DNA of 64,000 nt, from assembly GCA_029465975.1 (NCBI GenBank), contig CM055730.1:8793758-8857757 (forward strand), written 5' to 3'. Source of the DNA: Dallia pectoralis. Taxonomy: Eukaryota; Chordata; Actinopteri; Esociformes; Umbridae. Numbering within the stretch: the first letter of the stretch is position 1; each line of letters begins with the position of its first letter. Below, one piece after another: positions 58,301 to 63,500 of the stretch. Position numbers and translations under genes: made by a program. The notes beneath the pieces are model-generated. The model saw nothing but the letters and a program-made list of their open reading frames with translations. It did no database searches and was not told the DNA's origin.

Positions 58301-60590
58301 CTATACCTCACTACACTATACCACACTACACTATACCCCCGCTATACCTCACTACACCACCCCCGCTATACCTCACTACACCACCCCCGCTATACCTCAC
58401 TACACCACCCCCGCTATACCTCACTACACCACCCCCGCTATACCTCACTACACCACCCCCGCTATACCTCACTACACCACCCCCGCTATACCTCACTACA
58501 CCACCCCCGCTATACCTCACTACACCACCCCGCTATACCTCACTACACCACCCCCGCTATACCTCACTACACTATACCACACTACACTATACCTCACTAC
58601 ACTATACCTCACTACACCACCCCCGCTATACCTCACCACACCACCCCCAGCTTTATACCTCAATACATCCTGCCATCTCTCACACATCTCCTTGTTTCAT
58701 CTCCTGCTTTCCGTCTCTCCTTTTCCAGTTTGACAAAGCGTATGCCTACAGCATCCGGCACATGTTCGGGAAGGAAGGCAAGCGCACAGACTACACCCCC
58801 TACAGTTGCATGAAGGTGATTTTATCAAACCCACCCAGCCAGGGAGACCATCACGGTGAGTTGCAGTGCCTGGAGAGAGTCACGGTTATTGCACCAGTGA
58901 TGAACCCTCCTCATTAGCCTGTTAGTTAATGTACCTTGGTAGTGGAGTCACTGCTGATGCAGAGAGAGGTTATGTACAGTATGCAGAGAGAGGTTATGTA
59001 CAGTATGCAGAGAGAGGTTATGTACAGTATGCACAGAGAGGTTATGTGCAGTATGCACAGAGACGTAATGTACAGTATGCAGAGAGAGGTAATGTACAGT
59101 ATGCAGAGAGAGGTTATGTACAGTATGCAGAGAGAGGTTATGTACAGTATGCAGAGAGAGGTTATGTACAGTATGCAGAGAGAGGTTATGTACAGTATGC
59201 AGAGAGAGGTTATGTACAGTATGCAGAGAGAGGTTATGTACAGTATGCAGAGAGAGGTTATGTGCAGTATGCACAGAGAGGTTATGTACAGTATGCAGAG
59301 AGAGGTTATGTACAGTATGCAGAGAGAGGTTATGTACAGTATGCAGAGAGAGGTTATGTACAGTATGCAGAGAGGGGTTATGTGCAGTATGCACAGAGGG
59401 GTTATGTGCAGTATGCACAGAGGGGTTATGTGCAGTATGCACAGAGGGGTTATGTGCAGTATGCACAGAGGGGTTATGTGCAGTATGCACAGAGGGGTTA
59501 TGTGCAGTATGCACAGAGGGGTTATGTGCAGTATGCACAGAGGGGTTATGTGCAGTATGCACAGAGGGGTTATGTGCAGTATGCACAGAGGGGTTATGTG
59601 CAGTATGCACAGAGGGGTTATGTGCAGTATGCACAGAGGGGTTATGTGCAGTATGCACAGAGGGGTTATGTGCAGTATGCACAGAGGGGTTATGTGCAGT
59701 ATGCACAGAGGGGTTATGTGCAGTATGCACAGAGGGGTTATGTGCAGTATGCACAGAGGGGTTATGTGCAGTATGCACAGAGGGGTTATGTGCAGTATGC
59801 ACAGAGGGGTTATGTGCAGTATGCACAGAGGGGTTATGTGCAGTATGCACAGAGGGGTTATGTGCAGTATGCACAGAGGGGTTATGTGCAGTATGCACAG
59901 AGGGGTTATGTGCAGTATGCACAGAGGGGTTATGTGCAGTATGCACAGAGGGGTTATGTGCAGTATGCACAGAGGGGTTATGTGCAGTATGCACAGAGGG
60001 GTTATGTGCAGTATGCACAGAGGGGTTATGTGCAGTATGCACAGAGGGGTTATGTGCAGTATGCACAGAGGGGTTATGTGCAGTATGCACAGAGGGGTTA
60101 TGTGCAGTATGCACAGAGGGGTTATGTGCAGTATGCACAGAGGGGTTATGTGCAGTATGCACAGAGGGGTTATGTGCAGTATGCACAGAGGGGTTATGTG
60201 CAGTATGCACAGAGGGGTTATGTGCAGTATGCACAGATGGGGTTATGTGCAGTATGCACAGATGGGGTTATGTGCAGTATGCACAGAGGGGTTATGTGCA
60301 GTATGCACAGAGGGGTTATGTGCAGTATGCACAGAGGGGTTATGTGCAGTATGCACAGAGGGGTTATGTGCAGTATGCACAGAGGGGTTATGTGCAGCCA
60401 GACGCAGACCATCTAATATCAATGCTGTTGTATGGATCTTGTAGGTGTGCCATTCCATCATGCCTAATCCCCTCTCCTGTCTGTGCTCTTTAATCTGATC
60501 GTTGTAGGATGTCCTTTCCGACACACTGATCCAGAGCTGCTGAAACAGAAGCTGCAGTCCTATAAGGTTTCCCCCAGTGCCATCAGTCAG
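1663..60590 (+). CDS. prim2: DNA primase large subunit (PRIM2), 3'-incomplete, 11 coding exons in window
   Basis: Regulatory/accessory subunit of eukaryotic primase, which works with PRIM1 inside the DNA polymerase alpha-primase complex in the nucleus to start RNA primers for replication. Eleven coding exons join in phase into 416 codons beginning at ATG 1667: MQFSNRRKKL..., GHCLQFYSQPP, LKTVENLGVSY, RRKDHISHFILRLAYCQ, DLRRWFIQQEIDL, RKVYLKDGF and [18 protein letters not shown] all fit the family. The N-terminal domain is residues 1 to about 255. The 4Fe-4S domain follows with Cys293, Cys373 and Cys390, equivalent by my alignment from memory to human C287, C367 and C384. The fourth cysteine (human C424) is in later exons outside the window. 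Primer/template-contact residues equivalent to human R302, H303, R306, Y309, Y345 and Y347 are all kept. No frameshift or internal stop was found. Human PRIM2 is about 509 residues, so roughly 90 are missing downstream. Two introns exceed 20 kb. Confidence 0.95.
1976..2088 (+). CDS. prim2: prim2 exon 3 (residues 50-87)
   Basis: The acceptor TTTTAG ends at 1975 and the donor GCT|GTAAGT is at 2089. Joined to the single base left from exon 2, it encodes LLKTVENLGVSYLKTTDQYV and continues with a lysine/glutamate-rich stretch, matching the PRIM2 N-terminal domain. It ends in phase 0. Intron 2 is only 161 bp. Confidence 0.94.
2659..2753 (+). CDS. prim2: prim2 exon 4 (residues 88-118 and part of 119)
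   Basis: It encodes ...YEKRRKDHISHFILRLAYCQ, one of the best conserved N-terminal-domain segments of PRIM2. The donor AC|GTAAAT is at 2754. The acceptor CAAG ends at 2658. A second AG six bases further on (2663-2664) would remove two residues (Asp-Gln) in frame, so the exact exon start is slightly ambiguous. The pyrimidine tract before the acceptor is weak. Confidence 0.92.
2865..2985 (+). CDS. prim2: prim2 exon 5 (residues 119-159)
   Basis: The acceptor TTCCACAG ends at 2864 and the donor ACG|GTGGGT is at 2986. The joined frame reads TEDLRRWFIQQEIDLFRYRF, a hallmark of the primase large subunit, followed by a more variable stretch (residues about 140-159). Intron 4 is 111 bp. Confidence 0.94.
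2986..4324. other. prim2: prim2 intron 5, no recognisable element
   Basis: 1.3 kb of AT-rich intron between exons 5 and 6. It contains a poly-T run at about 3008-3020 and a short TG run near 3630. I see no conserved coding segment or transposon in it. Confidence 0.7.
4325..4420 (+). CDS. prim2: prim2 exon 6 (residues 160-191)
   Basis: The acceptor AAATCTTTAG ends at 4324 and the donor AAA|GTGAGT is at 4421. It encodes 32 codons, LSVLEKKKLSEKLINSSF and then a segment ending DFYK. This agrees in position and length with the weakly conserved middle of the PRIM2 N-terminal domain. Both boundaries are in phase 0. Confidence 0.9.
4580..4717 (+). CDS. prim2: prim2 exon 7 (residues 192-237)
   Basis: The acceptor TGTTTTCAG ends at 4579 and the donor GCG|GTAGGT is at 4718. 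The 46 codons read VPFQDALDLVRTRKVYLKDG, then an isoleucine/valine-rich segment ending SKALA, closely matching human PRIM2 ([20 protein letters not shown]). Intron 7, which follows, is 26.5 kb. Confidence 0.95.
4875..4990. repeat. Degenerate fish dispersed-repeat fragment
   Basis: The text around GACATTCTTACCCAGAGTTA resembles, in worn form, the common teleost motif 'agacgctcttatccagagcgacttacag' that is scattered through salmonid and other fish genomes. The match is from memory and imperfect, so class and boundaries are uncertain. Confidence 0.35.
8441..8524. repeat. Two-copy direct repeat, 49-bp spacing
   Basis: A 35-bp segment containing GGTGTTTTGGCATGGGGCAG occurs at 8441-8475 and again at 8490-8524 with a one-base difference. 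It looks like a simple local duplication. Confidence 0.85.
10291..10325. repeat. (GT)n microsatellite
   Basis: A perfect GT dinucleotide run of about 35 bases inside intron 7. Confidence 0.95.
11453..11584. repeat. Three-copy tandem repeat, about 44-bp unit
   Basis: Each copy contains CAGTGTGTCAATAAG followed by AATGTA(C/T)GAGTCAA. The middle copy differs by several bases. Confidence 0.85.
14214..14440 (-). mobile_element. Tc1/mariner-like transposon remnant, internally deleted
   Basis: Read on the minus strand, an ORF contains WHQQDYAPRHTAVITREGLE then EHD, matching the Tc1-family catalytic-core segment (QQDNxPxHTA ... EHD). The + strand end GTACCCGGATGAACC resembles the terminal sequence of a common fish Tc1-like element and recurs at 22725. 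Most of the transposase is missing and the frame leaves homology after EHD, so the copy is dead. Exact ends and target duplication were not resolved. Confidence 0.65.
15791..15812. repeat. (GT)n microsatellite
   Basis: A short perfect GT run next to a possible minus-strand tRNA-derived fragment. Confidence 0.9.
15840..15945 (-). repeat. Possible tRNA-derived SINE fragment
   Basis: On the minus strand GGGTTCGATCCC (15890-15901) is a near-perfect RNA polymerase III B box, as in tRNA-derived SINEs. The expected A box is poor, so this is a tentative call. Confidence 0.3.
16978..17176. repeat. Tandem repeat, about 34-bp unit, about 6 copies
   Basis: Each copy contains GTAGGCTACAAATCTCCTCA followed by GTACGTTAG or GTATGTTAG. 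Copies differ by small indels. Confidence 0.85.
17355..17384 (+). repeat. (GGGGGT)n run, G-quadruplex-prone
   Basis: Five consecutive runs of five G separated by single T, on the RNA-like strand of prim2. This meets the usual G-quadruplex pattern with single-base loops. Confidence 0.9.
18600..18830 (-). mobile_element. Tc1-like transposase N-terminal fragment
   Basis: The minus-strand ORF reads LRELELPVGTVCRIIKKFLE then QGTVVN and a basic stretch. This matches the paired-like helix-turn-helix DNA-binding domain at the N terminus of Tc1 transposases. The catalytic DDE domain is absent, so it is a truncated, inactive remnant. No terminal repeats were identified. Confidence 0.6.
20566..20775 (+). 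repeat. tRNA-derived SINE with fish repeat head
   Basis: An A-box-like TGGTCCAGTGG (20641-20651) and a B-box-like CATTTGAATCC (20687-20697) are spaced as in tRNA genes. They are followed by a pyrimidine-rich tail and CCAATAAACAGC, as in fish tRNA SINEs. Just upstream, AGATGCTTATCTGGGGTTAC resembles the teleost 'agatgcttttatccaaagcgactta' motif. No cloverleaf forms convincingly, so it is not a tRNA gene. Confidence 0.5.
20854..20985. repeat. Tandem repeat, 26-bp unit, about 5 copies
   Basis: The core CTATCCGTACACAGTCGGTG repeats at 26-bp steps. The first copy is divergent (ACTATCAGTACAGTCGG). Confidence 0.9.
21092..21425. repeat. 59-bp tandem repeat with dimeric higher-order structure
   Basis: Copies start with CACTTTGGTA at 21092, 21151 and onward in 59-bp steps. 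Odd copies carry TGCCTGAAG and CTGTTCTGTAG; even copies carry TGACTGAAG and TTGTTCCATAG, giving a 118-bp higher-order unit. The last copies are truncated. Confidence 0.88.
22140..22720 (-). mobile_element. Tc1-like transposon remnant with transposase C-terminal segment
   Basis: The minus-strand frame contains VMDWPNMSPDLNPIKHMWGV, then a lysine-rich helix, and continues QLCDVIMEE, stop, KRTPVATCEALVNSMPKRIK. This is the C-terminal catalytic region of a Tc1 transposase. The tryptophan normally following MEE is TAG here, so the copy is a pseudogene. The N-terminal and central parts are absent, which points to a large internal deletion. Confidence 0.75.
22722..22785 (-). mobile_element. Terminal fragment of the Tc1-like family seen at 14214
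   Basis: CATGTACCCGGATGAGCCAC followed by AATATT closely repeats the end of the remnant at 14214, then CACCAAAACCCCGCAC. It abuts the other Tc1 remnant (22140-22720), suggesting insertion of one element next to or into the other. Confidence 0.5.
23390..23545. repeat. Possible hAT-type MITE remnant
   Basis: The stretch ends CTCAGGAACAGGATTGAGAA and then GCTCTGGTC, reminiscent of the terminal sequence of fish hAT-derived miniature elements. A convincing inverted partner was not found. Tentative. Confidence 0.3.
24321..25424. repeat. Minisatellite, 28/29-bp unit, about 38 copies
   Basis: The core GGCCCTGTCTGTGGTTTCCT plus CTGTGTGAC repeats. The main variants are GGTTTCC, GGTTCC and GATGTCC, interspersed rather than blocked. 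The minus strand is open across much of the array (260- and 122-codon frames rich in DRAVTQR/HRQGRH), an artefact of a stop-free unit. Confidence 0.97.
26336..26408. repeat. Pyrimidine-rich low-complexity tract
   Basis: C/T-rich run including CTCCTTTTCTTCTACCCCCC and CCGCCTCCCCTTCCCC. It is not followed by any supported exon. Confidence 0.8.
27118..27240. repeat. Teleost dispersed repeat fragment
   Basis: TCAATCTATCAAATGTATTT, then AAGCCATTTTTTCACAACA, AGTTGTCATAAAGTGCTTTT and ACCCAGCCTGAACCC follow in order the well-known salmonid/teleost repeat 'tcaatcaaatgtatttataaagccctttttacat...gtcacaaagtgctttacag...acccagcctaaa'. The match is from memory. It supports a fish origin. Confidence 0.6.
28776..28801. 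repeat. (TG)n microsatellite
   Basis: Perfect TG run within intron 7. Confidence 0.95.
31115..31273 (+). repeat. prim2: Triplicated 3' splice site of prim2 exon 8 (54-bp unit x3)
   Basis: Units start at 31115, 31169 and 31223. Each holds a branch-point-like CTCAT, a pyrimidine tract (GTCCTTTCTTCTTT), an acceptor (ACAG or GCAG) and the first 15 bases of the exon (TTG(A/G)CAGCCCGCTCT). The third unit runs into the true exon. The 54-bp period equals 18 codons, and the exon reading frame is open through the duplicated units. Confidence 0.97.
31258..31325 (+). CDS. prim2: prim2 exon 8 (residues 238-259 and part of 260)
   Basis: TTG ACA GCC CGC TCT begins LTARSLPAVQSDERLQPLLN, as in human PRIM2. 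The donor CTCAG|GTAATT is at 31326. The acceptor chosen, TTTGCAG ending at 31257, is the last of three near-identical acceptors spaced 54 bp apart (31149, 31203, 31257). It gives the exact family length. Either upstream acceptor would stay open and insert 18 or 36 residues. The exon encodes the end of the N-terminal domain, next to the inter-domain linker. Confidence 0.93.
32405..32538. repeat. Tandem repeat, about 31-bp unit, about 4 copies
   Basis: The core CTACCAAAGATTGGTTGCGT repeats, preceded each time by TTTCAGGCTAGA. The first copies differ (GAGTACC, GATTACC). Confidence 0.9.
33306..33430. repeat. Two-copy direct repeat, about 61-bp unit
   Basis: CTAATGGTTCTTGAGTTGGC and the following GCAGAACCCC segment occur twice in tandem, about 75 bp before exon 9. 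Confidence 0.85.
33506..33578 (+). CDS. prim2: prim2 exon 9 (residues 260-284)
   Basis: The acceptor CCTTGTAG ends at 33505 and the donor ATG|GTGAGT is at 33579. It encodes SHAYVGQDYSIQKSIGKISL and then DQIEM, the linker leading into the Fe-S domain (human SHSYTGQDYS...GKISLDQIDL). It ends in phase 0. Confidence 0.95.
33579..36108. other. prim2: prim2 intron 9
   Basis: 2.5-kb intron carrying the 24-bp GC-box minisatellite at 34484 and a short CA run near 35933. The rest appears unique and AT-rich. Confidence 0.7.
34484..34867. repeat. Minisatellite, 24-bp unit, exactly 16 copies, GC box in each
   Basis: Each unit has CCCCGCCCCTCTCTATGA followed by TGTG, CGTG, TGTT or CGTT. CCCCGCCCC is a Sp1/KLF GC box. 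Roughly the first half reads TGATGTG and the second half TGACGTG (CRE-like half-site). A (CCT)n run precedes it. Because 24 is a multiple of 3, frames of 210 and 167 codons cross it; these are not genes. Confidence 0.97.
36109..36294 (+). CDS. prim2: prim2 exon 10 (residues 285-346; first Fe-S cysteine)
   Basis: The acceptor CTTCCCCCAG ends at 36108 and the donor AAG|GTACCG is at 36295. The 62 codons start LSTKSYPLCMRQLHRALRES and include [20 protein letters not shown]. Cys293 is the first 4Fe-4S ligand. Arg308, His309, Arg312 and Tyr315 match residues that contact the template-primer in human PRIM2. This is the most conserved exon in the window. Confidence 0.97.
36295..40398. other. prim2: First part of giant intron 10
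   Basis: No gene recognised. It includes an interrupted CA/CG microsatellite at 36781-36834 and a GC-richer stretch at about 38380-38720 (with GGAGGAGGTGGTGGGGGTGG) that has no readable coding potential. Confidence 0.6.
36781..36834. repeat. Interrupted (CA)n/(CG)n microsatellite
   Basis: Alternating purine-pyrimidine run (ACACAC, CGCGCA) of about 54 bp, a typical Z-DNA-prone sequence. Confidence 0.9.
40399..40853. repeat. Minisatellite, 56-bp unit, 7 full copies plus partials
   Basis: TGAGGTTGTTATAGAGCCCT starts at 40449 and recurs every 56 bp to 40841. Copies vary at GTCTTTAG or GTCTTCAG. Degenerate part-copies flank both ends. Confidence 0.95.
41076..41481. repeat. Minisatellite, 53-bp unit, about 8 copies
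   Basis: CTGTGCAGAACCTCTGTGCT, then AGCTGGGTTGTCCTGGGTCG, repeats every 53 bp from 41076. One copy near 41395 lacks four bases (CCTCTGCTAG). Confidence 0.95.
42925..43853. repeat. Minisatellite, 34-bp unit, about 27 copies
   Basis: TTCATTTTAGTCGGTCAGCG followed by TCTGGCAGATACTG repeats. Variants (TTAATT, TCTGTCAG, CTGGACGATA) are scattered. Confidence 0.97.
43860..46089. other. prim2: Intron 10 spacer, nothing recognised
   Basis: 2.2 kb of AT-rich sequence with short open frames that resemble no family I know. A poly-T run lies near 45838. Confidence 0.6.
46090..51832 (+). repeat. 5.7-kb GGA-rich polypurine minisatellite
   Basis: Almost pure G/A with T only in the spacer words. Sub-blocks in order: GATGAGGTTGTGAGG units (46098 to about 47875), GATGAGGTTGGGAGG (to about 48185), units with GAAGAGG (to about 49090), GTTGTTGGGAGG units, and GTTGGGGGAGG units alternating with them to the end. 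The landmark GGTGGTTGGGAGGTGGTTGG recurs at about 49684, 50666 and 51089, showing larger segmental duplication inside the array. The G-rich strand is the prim2 RNA-like strand. Frames of 1957 codons (minus; Pro/Ser/Leu) and up to 658 codons (plus; Gly/Arg/Glu) are low-complexity artefacts. Confidence 0.98.
52050..53250 (+). mobile_element. hAT (Charlie-like) transposon with perfect 8-bp target duplication
   Basis: The element runs 52058-53242. The ends CAGTGGTGTCCAAAGT and ACTTTGGACACCCCTG are 16-bp inverted repeats with one mismatch, flanked by ATCTAGGC at 52050-52057 and 53243-53250, the 8-bp duplication expected of hAT elements. Inside, on the + strand, are remnants of a BED-zinc-finger transposase: MAAPKKRK at 52286, a stop TAA at 52352, then CICLICN...HYETQH (C-x2-C and H-x4-H finger), then AKHMAQYGKPFSDGDFIKQC and DLLSANWKLQLRDKASAFDL, and in another frame MRSLKGTTTSRDIFEAVSEA with TTDGAPAM. 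The C-terminal hATC dimerisation region is absent. Stops and frameshifts make it a non-autonomous, dead copy. Confidence 0.9.
52286..53129 (+). pseudogene. hAT-family transposase pseudogene (BED finger plus partial catalytic domain)
   Basis: Three frames carry successive pieces of one transposase of the ZBED/GTF2IRD2-like hAT group: a basic N terminus and BED finger (52286 to about 52480), a middle segment (52607-52828, ending FDLYSIACDW then stop) and a catalytic segment from 52890 (TEELHDMRSLKGTTT, DGAPAMTG). At least two in-frame stops and one frame change break it. The part normally after DGAPAMTG, ending in the hATC domain, is missing. Confidence 0.8.
53251..54158. other. prim2: Intron 10 spacer
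   Basis: AT-rich, no gene. Contains an (AC)n microsatellite at 53982-54002. Confidence 0.6.
53982..54002. repeat. (AC)n microsatellite
   Basis: Perfect AC run of about 10 units. Confidence 0.9.
54160..54755. repeat. Minisatellite, 34-bp unit, about 17 copies
   Basis: TCTGTAGTTTACACACAGCC, then TCTCTCAAATCCAT, repeats. Variants are TTTCCACAC and CTCTACCAAA, and one truncated copy lies near 54518. The last two copies are degenerate. Confidence 0.95.
54756..56740. other. prim2: Intron 10 spacer, nothing recognised
   Basis: 2 kb of unique-looking intron. Includes a C-run followed by an A-run (CCCCCCCCCTAAAAAA) at about 55110. No coding segment with family resemblance. Confidence 0.6.
56741..58668. 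repeat. Minisatellite, 23/24-bp unit, about 80 copies, next to exon 11
   Basis: The core is CTATACCTCACTACACCACC followed by CCCG or CCG. The array opens with short CTATACCTCACTACA units and contains irregular blocks (ACAATCTCCG, CACTTCCG) near 57930-58330. It decays just before the pyrimidine tract of exon 11. The 23/24-bp mix shifts frame within it, so the 724-codon frame across it has no coding meaning. Confidence 0.97.
58729..58855 (+). CDS. prim2: prim2 exon 11 (residues 347-388 and part of 389; second Fe-S cysteine)
   Basis: The acceptor CTCCTTTTCCAG ends at 58728 and the donor CACG|GTGAGT is at 58856. It encodes FDKAYAYSIRHMFGKEGKRT, then DYTPYSCMKVILSNPPSQGD. Cys373 is the second cluster ligand; Tyr351 and Tyr353 match human Y345 and Y347. 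A minisatellite stops about 60 bp before the exon and another starts about 100 bp after it. The long 724-codon frame running through the upstream array enters this exon in the wrong frame. Confidence 0.96.
58959..60396. repeat. Minisatellite, 24-bp unit, about 60 copies, fills most of intron 11
   Basis: The first part (to about 59370) is mostly GTTATGTACAGTATGCAGAG plus AGAG. The rest is almost perfectly homogeneous GTTATGTGCAGTATGCACAG plus AGGG. Two 25-bp units (GATGGGG) occur near 60235-60270. It makes up about 1.44 kb of the 1.65-kb intron. The 24-bp period leaves several frames open for 400-500 codons on both strands; these are spurious. Confidence 0.98.
60508..60590 (+). CDS. prim2: prim2 exon 12 (residues 389-416; third Fe-S cysteine), last exon in window
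   Basis: The acceptor TCGTTGTAG ends at 60507 and the donor CAG|GTGGGT is at 60591. The joined frame is GCPFRHTDPELLKQKLQSYK and then VSPSAISQ, matching human PRIM2. Cys390 is the third 4Fe-4S ligand. The next expected peptide (ILDLVKGTHYQVACQ in human) was not found before 64000, so the gene continues outside the window. Confidence 0.96.
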
Positions 60591-63500
60591 GTGGGTTTGG
60601 GCCAGAACACAACACACCCCAACACACCACAACATTTCGATAACTAAATCAATTAATACAAAAATCTTTAATAATATTTTATTAAGCGTTATTTCTATTC
60701 AGGTTCAAACACTTTTCTGAAATCAAATTAGCTTCAGAGATAATTTGCCATGTCAGTATTGTTTTGGTAACAGTGTAGTGTTTGGGTGTTGATATCCTGT
60801 GTTCAGTTGAAACCAGCAGTGCACAAGCCCAGAGGCCAGCTTATGCAGCATCAGTGCTTTTTCAAATAAATCGGGGCATGTTTTCAAGTGCACTTTTTAA
60901 AGCACTTTCAATGTGTTCTCTCAACACATTAAACAGGGTTCAATGGTGCAGGTAATGAAATGAAGTTGTAAGGTCCTGCGTTATGTTCTCAGAGTTATGG
61001 ACCTTTAGGACGTTAATTCAATTTATGCTCCCTTTTTAATTGGGCCATAAAGTGCACTATTGAAAGTCTGATATTAAGAACTTACGTGCCACAGCATAAT
61101 ATAGAAATGATATGGAACTCAGCTTGGGGTATGTGTGGTAAATGGGAAGATGGCACTCAGGTTGGGGTATGTGAGGTGAATGGGAAGATGGCACTCAGGG
61201 TGGGGTATGTGAGGTGAATGGGAAGATGGAACTCAGGTTGGGGTATGTGAGGTGAATGGGAAGATGGAACTCAGGGTGGGGTATATGGAACTCAGCTTGG
61301 GGTATGTGAGGTGAATGGGAAGATGGAACTCAGGGTGGGGTATATGGAACTCAGGTTGGGGTATGTGAGGTGAATGGGAAGATGGAACTCAGGGTGGGGT
61401 ATATGGAACTCAGGTTGGGGTATGTGAGGTGAATGGGAAGATGGAACTCAGGGTGGGGTATGTGAGGTGAATGGGAAGATGGAACTCAGGTTCAGGCATG
61501 CCTGGCGAGACGATGTAGCACATCTTTTAAGATGTTTTACAAAAAAGAATGTTGTTTAAAACAAACTATTTATGTGAATTCTTTGCTGATATCAACATTT
61601 TAAACATTTCTGAAAAGCAATATTCGCAATCGTAAAACAAAATCGTCATTTTAAAGTAGATAAATGAACAGGAAATAATCCAATGGTCTGCACTATGCCT
61701 ACGAAAAGCCTTGACAATAGTTTGGATTTCCACTTTCTGAGTTCTGAGGCTACATATGGGTGCATAGGCCTTTACAAAATACCACAATATTTCTCTTTAA
61801 TGATTTGGTTAACACGACTTGTAATGGGAGAGCAACCAGCATTTGCTAATATTTCATTACGTATACTAATTGCGTTGCATATTCTCTGTGGAGATCCAAT
61901 TATCGAATGTAATAGTGTAGTACATGATCCGTGATGTCTAACTCTACTACGTGTTAAAACATGTTGGAGATTGCTTATTTCTTATTGCTGGAGGCTATCT
62001 TTTGGATTGTTGCATATATTCATTTCTTCACAAAAAAAGCATGTCAATAAATTGGCTTCAAGCTCCGCTTCTTTCTTTCCTTCGTGTATTAAGAAATGAA
62101 TACGAATGCTGTCATTATTAGTAAGTGGATCATCTATGCATAATGCATGTATTTTACTCCAACACTCCATACATTAGTGTACATCAGTCCAAACCTAGAA
62201 ACAAAGGGTTTGGATACAGCTCCTAGATGTCCAGATTCGATAGTTCGGTTCAGATTCTGTGGGTAAATTATTCAGATTTTTTAAACCGATAAGTCTGCAG
62301 CTGCTAACAGTCCCTATGCCCCACACAGGGACTAACCAGTGTTCCTCACCACACACACACACAACTGCCCTTCCAGACAATGTTCTAATCTTCAGAGCTA
62401 TAGCCGAGCTACTAATTGGATAGCTCCATCTGTGACATCTCCACCCTGGCTGTGGAGGGATCTTATGCCCAGAATCCCACCCGGCTCAGGACACAGTGAA
62501 AACGACGTGAACATGCTGCTCTTACTTTAACTTCCTCTGATGAATGTCTGCCTGGCCAACCGTGGTCCCCAAATAGGGATCTTCTGTGTCCCCACCACAC
62601 CCAATGCTTTGACGACGCTCACATTGTTTGAGCTTTGAGAAAAGGATCAATGGTACAGCTCTACTGGCCACATTTATAAACTAGCGTATTTGACGGTATG
62701 GCTAACCGCAGTTGAGTAAAGAACAAACTGGCTTGATGCTTTCCTGTTTTTTTTTTCTTACCGGCTGAATTTGGAATCGATTTTTAACTGACAGCAGCCT
62801 TTGTTCATTAAGCAAATGAGAAATATGTCCTTAACTTCTTGTGGCTGAGCTGTCTGTCTCCAGTACAGGTACCTGTTTCTAGCACAATACGATAACGCTG
62901 TATCTCTGTTATCCCCCAAAAAACAGTGTAAAGACTGAACACTAGCAAGAGGCTAATAAACATGTAACATAATGATCCACTGTACACATGAAGCAATCCA
63001 TTAAGCACCAGCGAAGGACAAGAGGACGGTGTGCTAATTTAGGTGGACAACCAGCCCAAGGGGAGCTCGTCTCTCATGGAATTAAATTAATCATTTCTCC
63101 CCCGTCCCCATCAGCAAACCCCTACAGAATCCCTCCCTGGTACGGGTAACTACTCTACGTCTAGCGGAGGGGAGTGGAGGACACGGCCGCTGCAGTTGGC
63201 CCCTGGGGGCCCTCGTATGAACCATGAAGGTCCCTCAGCAGAGAGGCAGGCTAAGTGGGCGGCCTTATTAAATCTGAGAGGCTGAATACAAAGACAGAGA
63301 AATCAGTGGGAAGTTGTTAATATGCATAAGATCAGCAAGAACTCGCCTCTGCAGAGCGTTGCCTGGCGTTCAAACTGCCACCACCGGTCACGGAGGTCAG
63401 ACCTGGGATATACATCGTCATGTGACAATGGCCCCGCTAGGAATGGACGTTGACCGGTCTCCTGTTTGGAAGAACTGGCACTGGTGCTTTTTCACCGTGG

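Noticed and set aside
56639..58813. 724-codon plus-strand frame ending inside prim2 exon 11
   Set aside because: It is repeat translation (YTSLHHP/LYLTTPP) and enters exon 11 in a frame different from the conserved FDKAYAYS frame.
58929..60444. Frames of 495 and 502 codons (plus) and 428 codons (minus)
   Set aside because: The 24-bp unit is a multiple of three and lacks stops in those frames. Three overlapping frames on both strands being open at once is the mark of a repeat, not of coding sequence.
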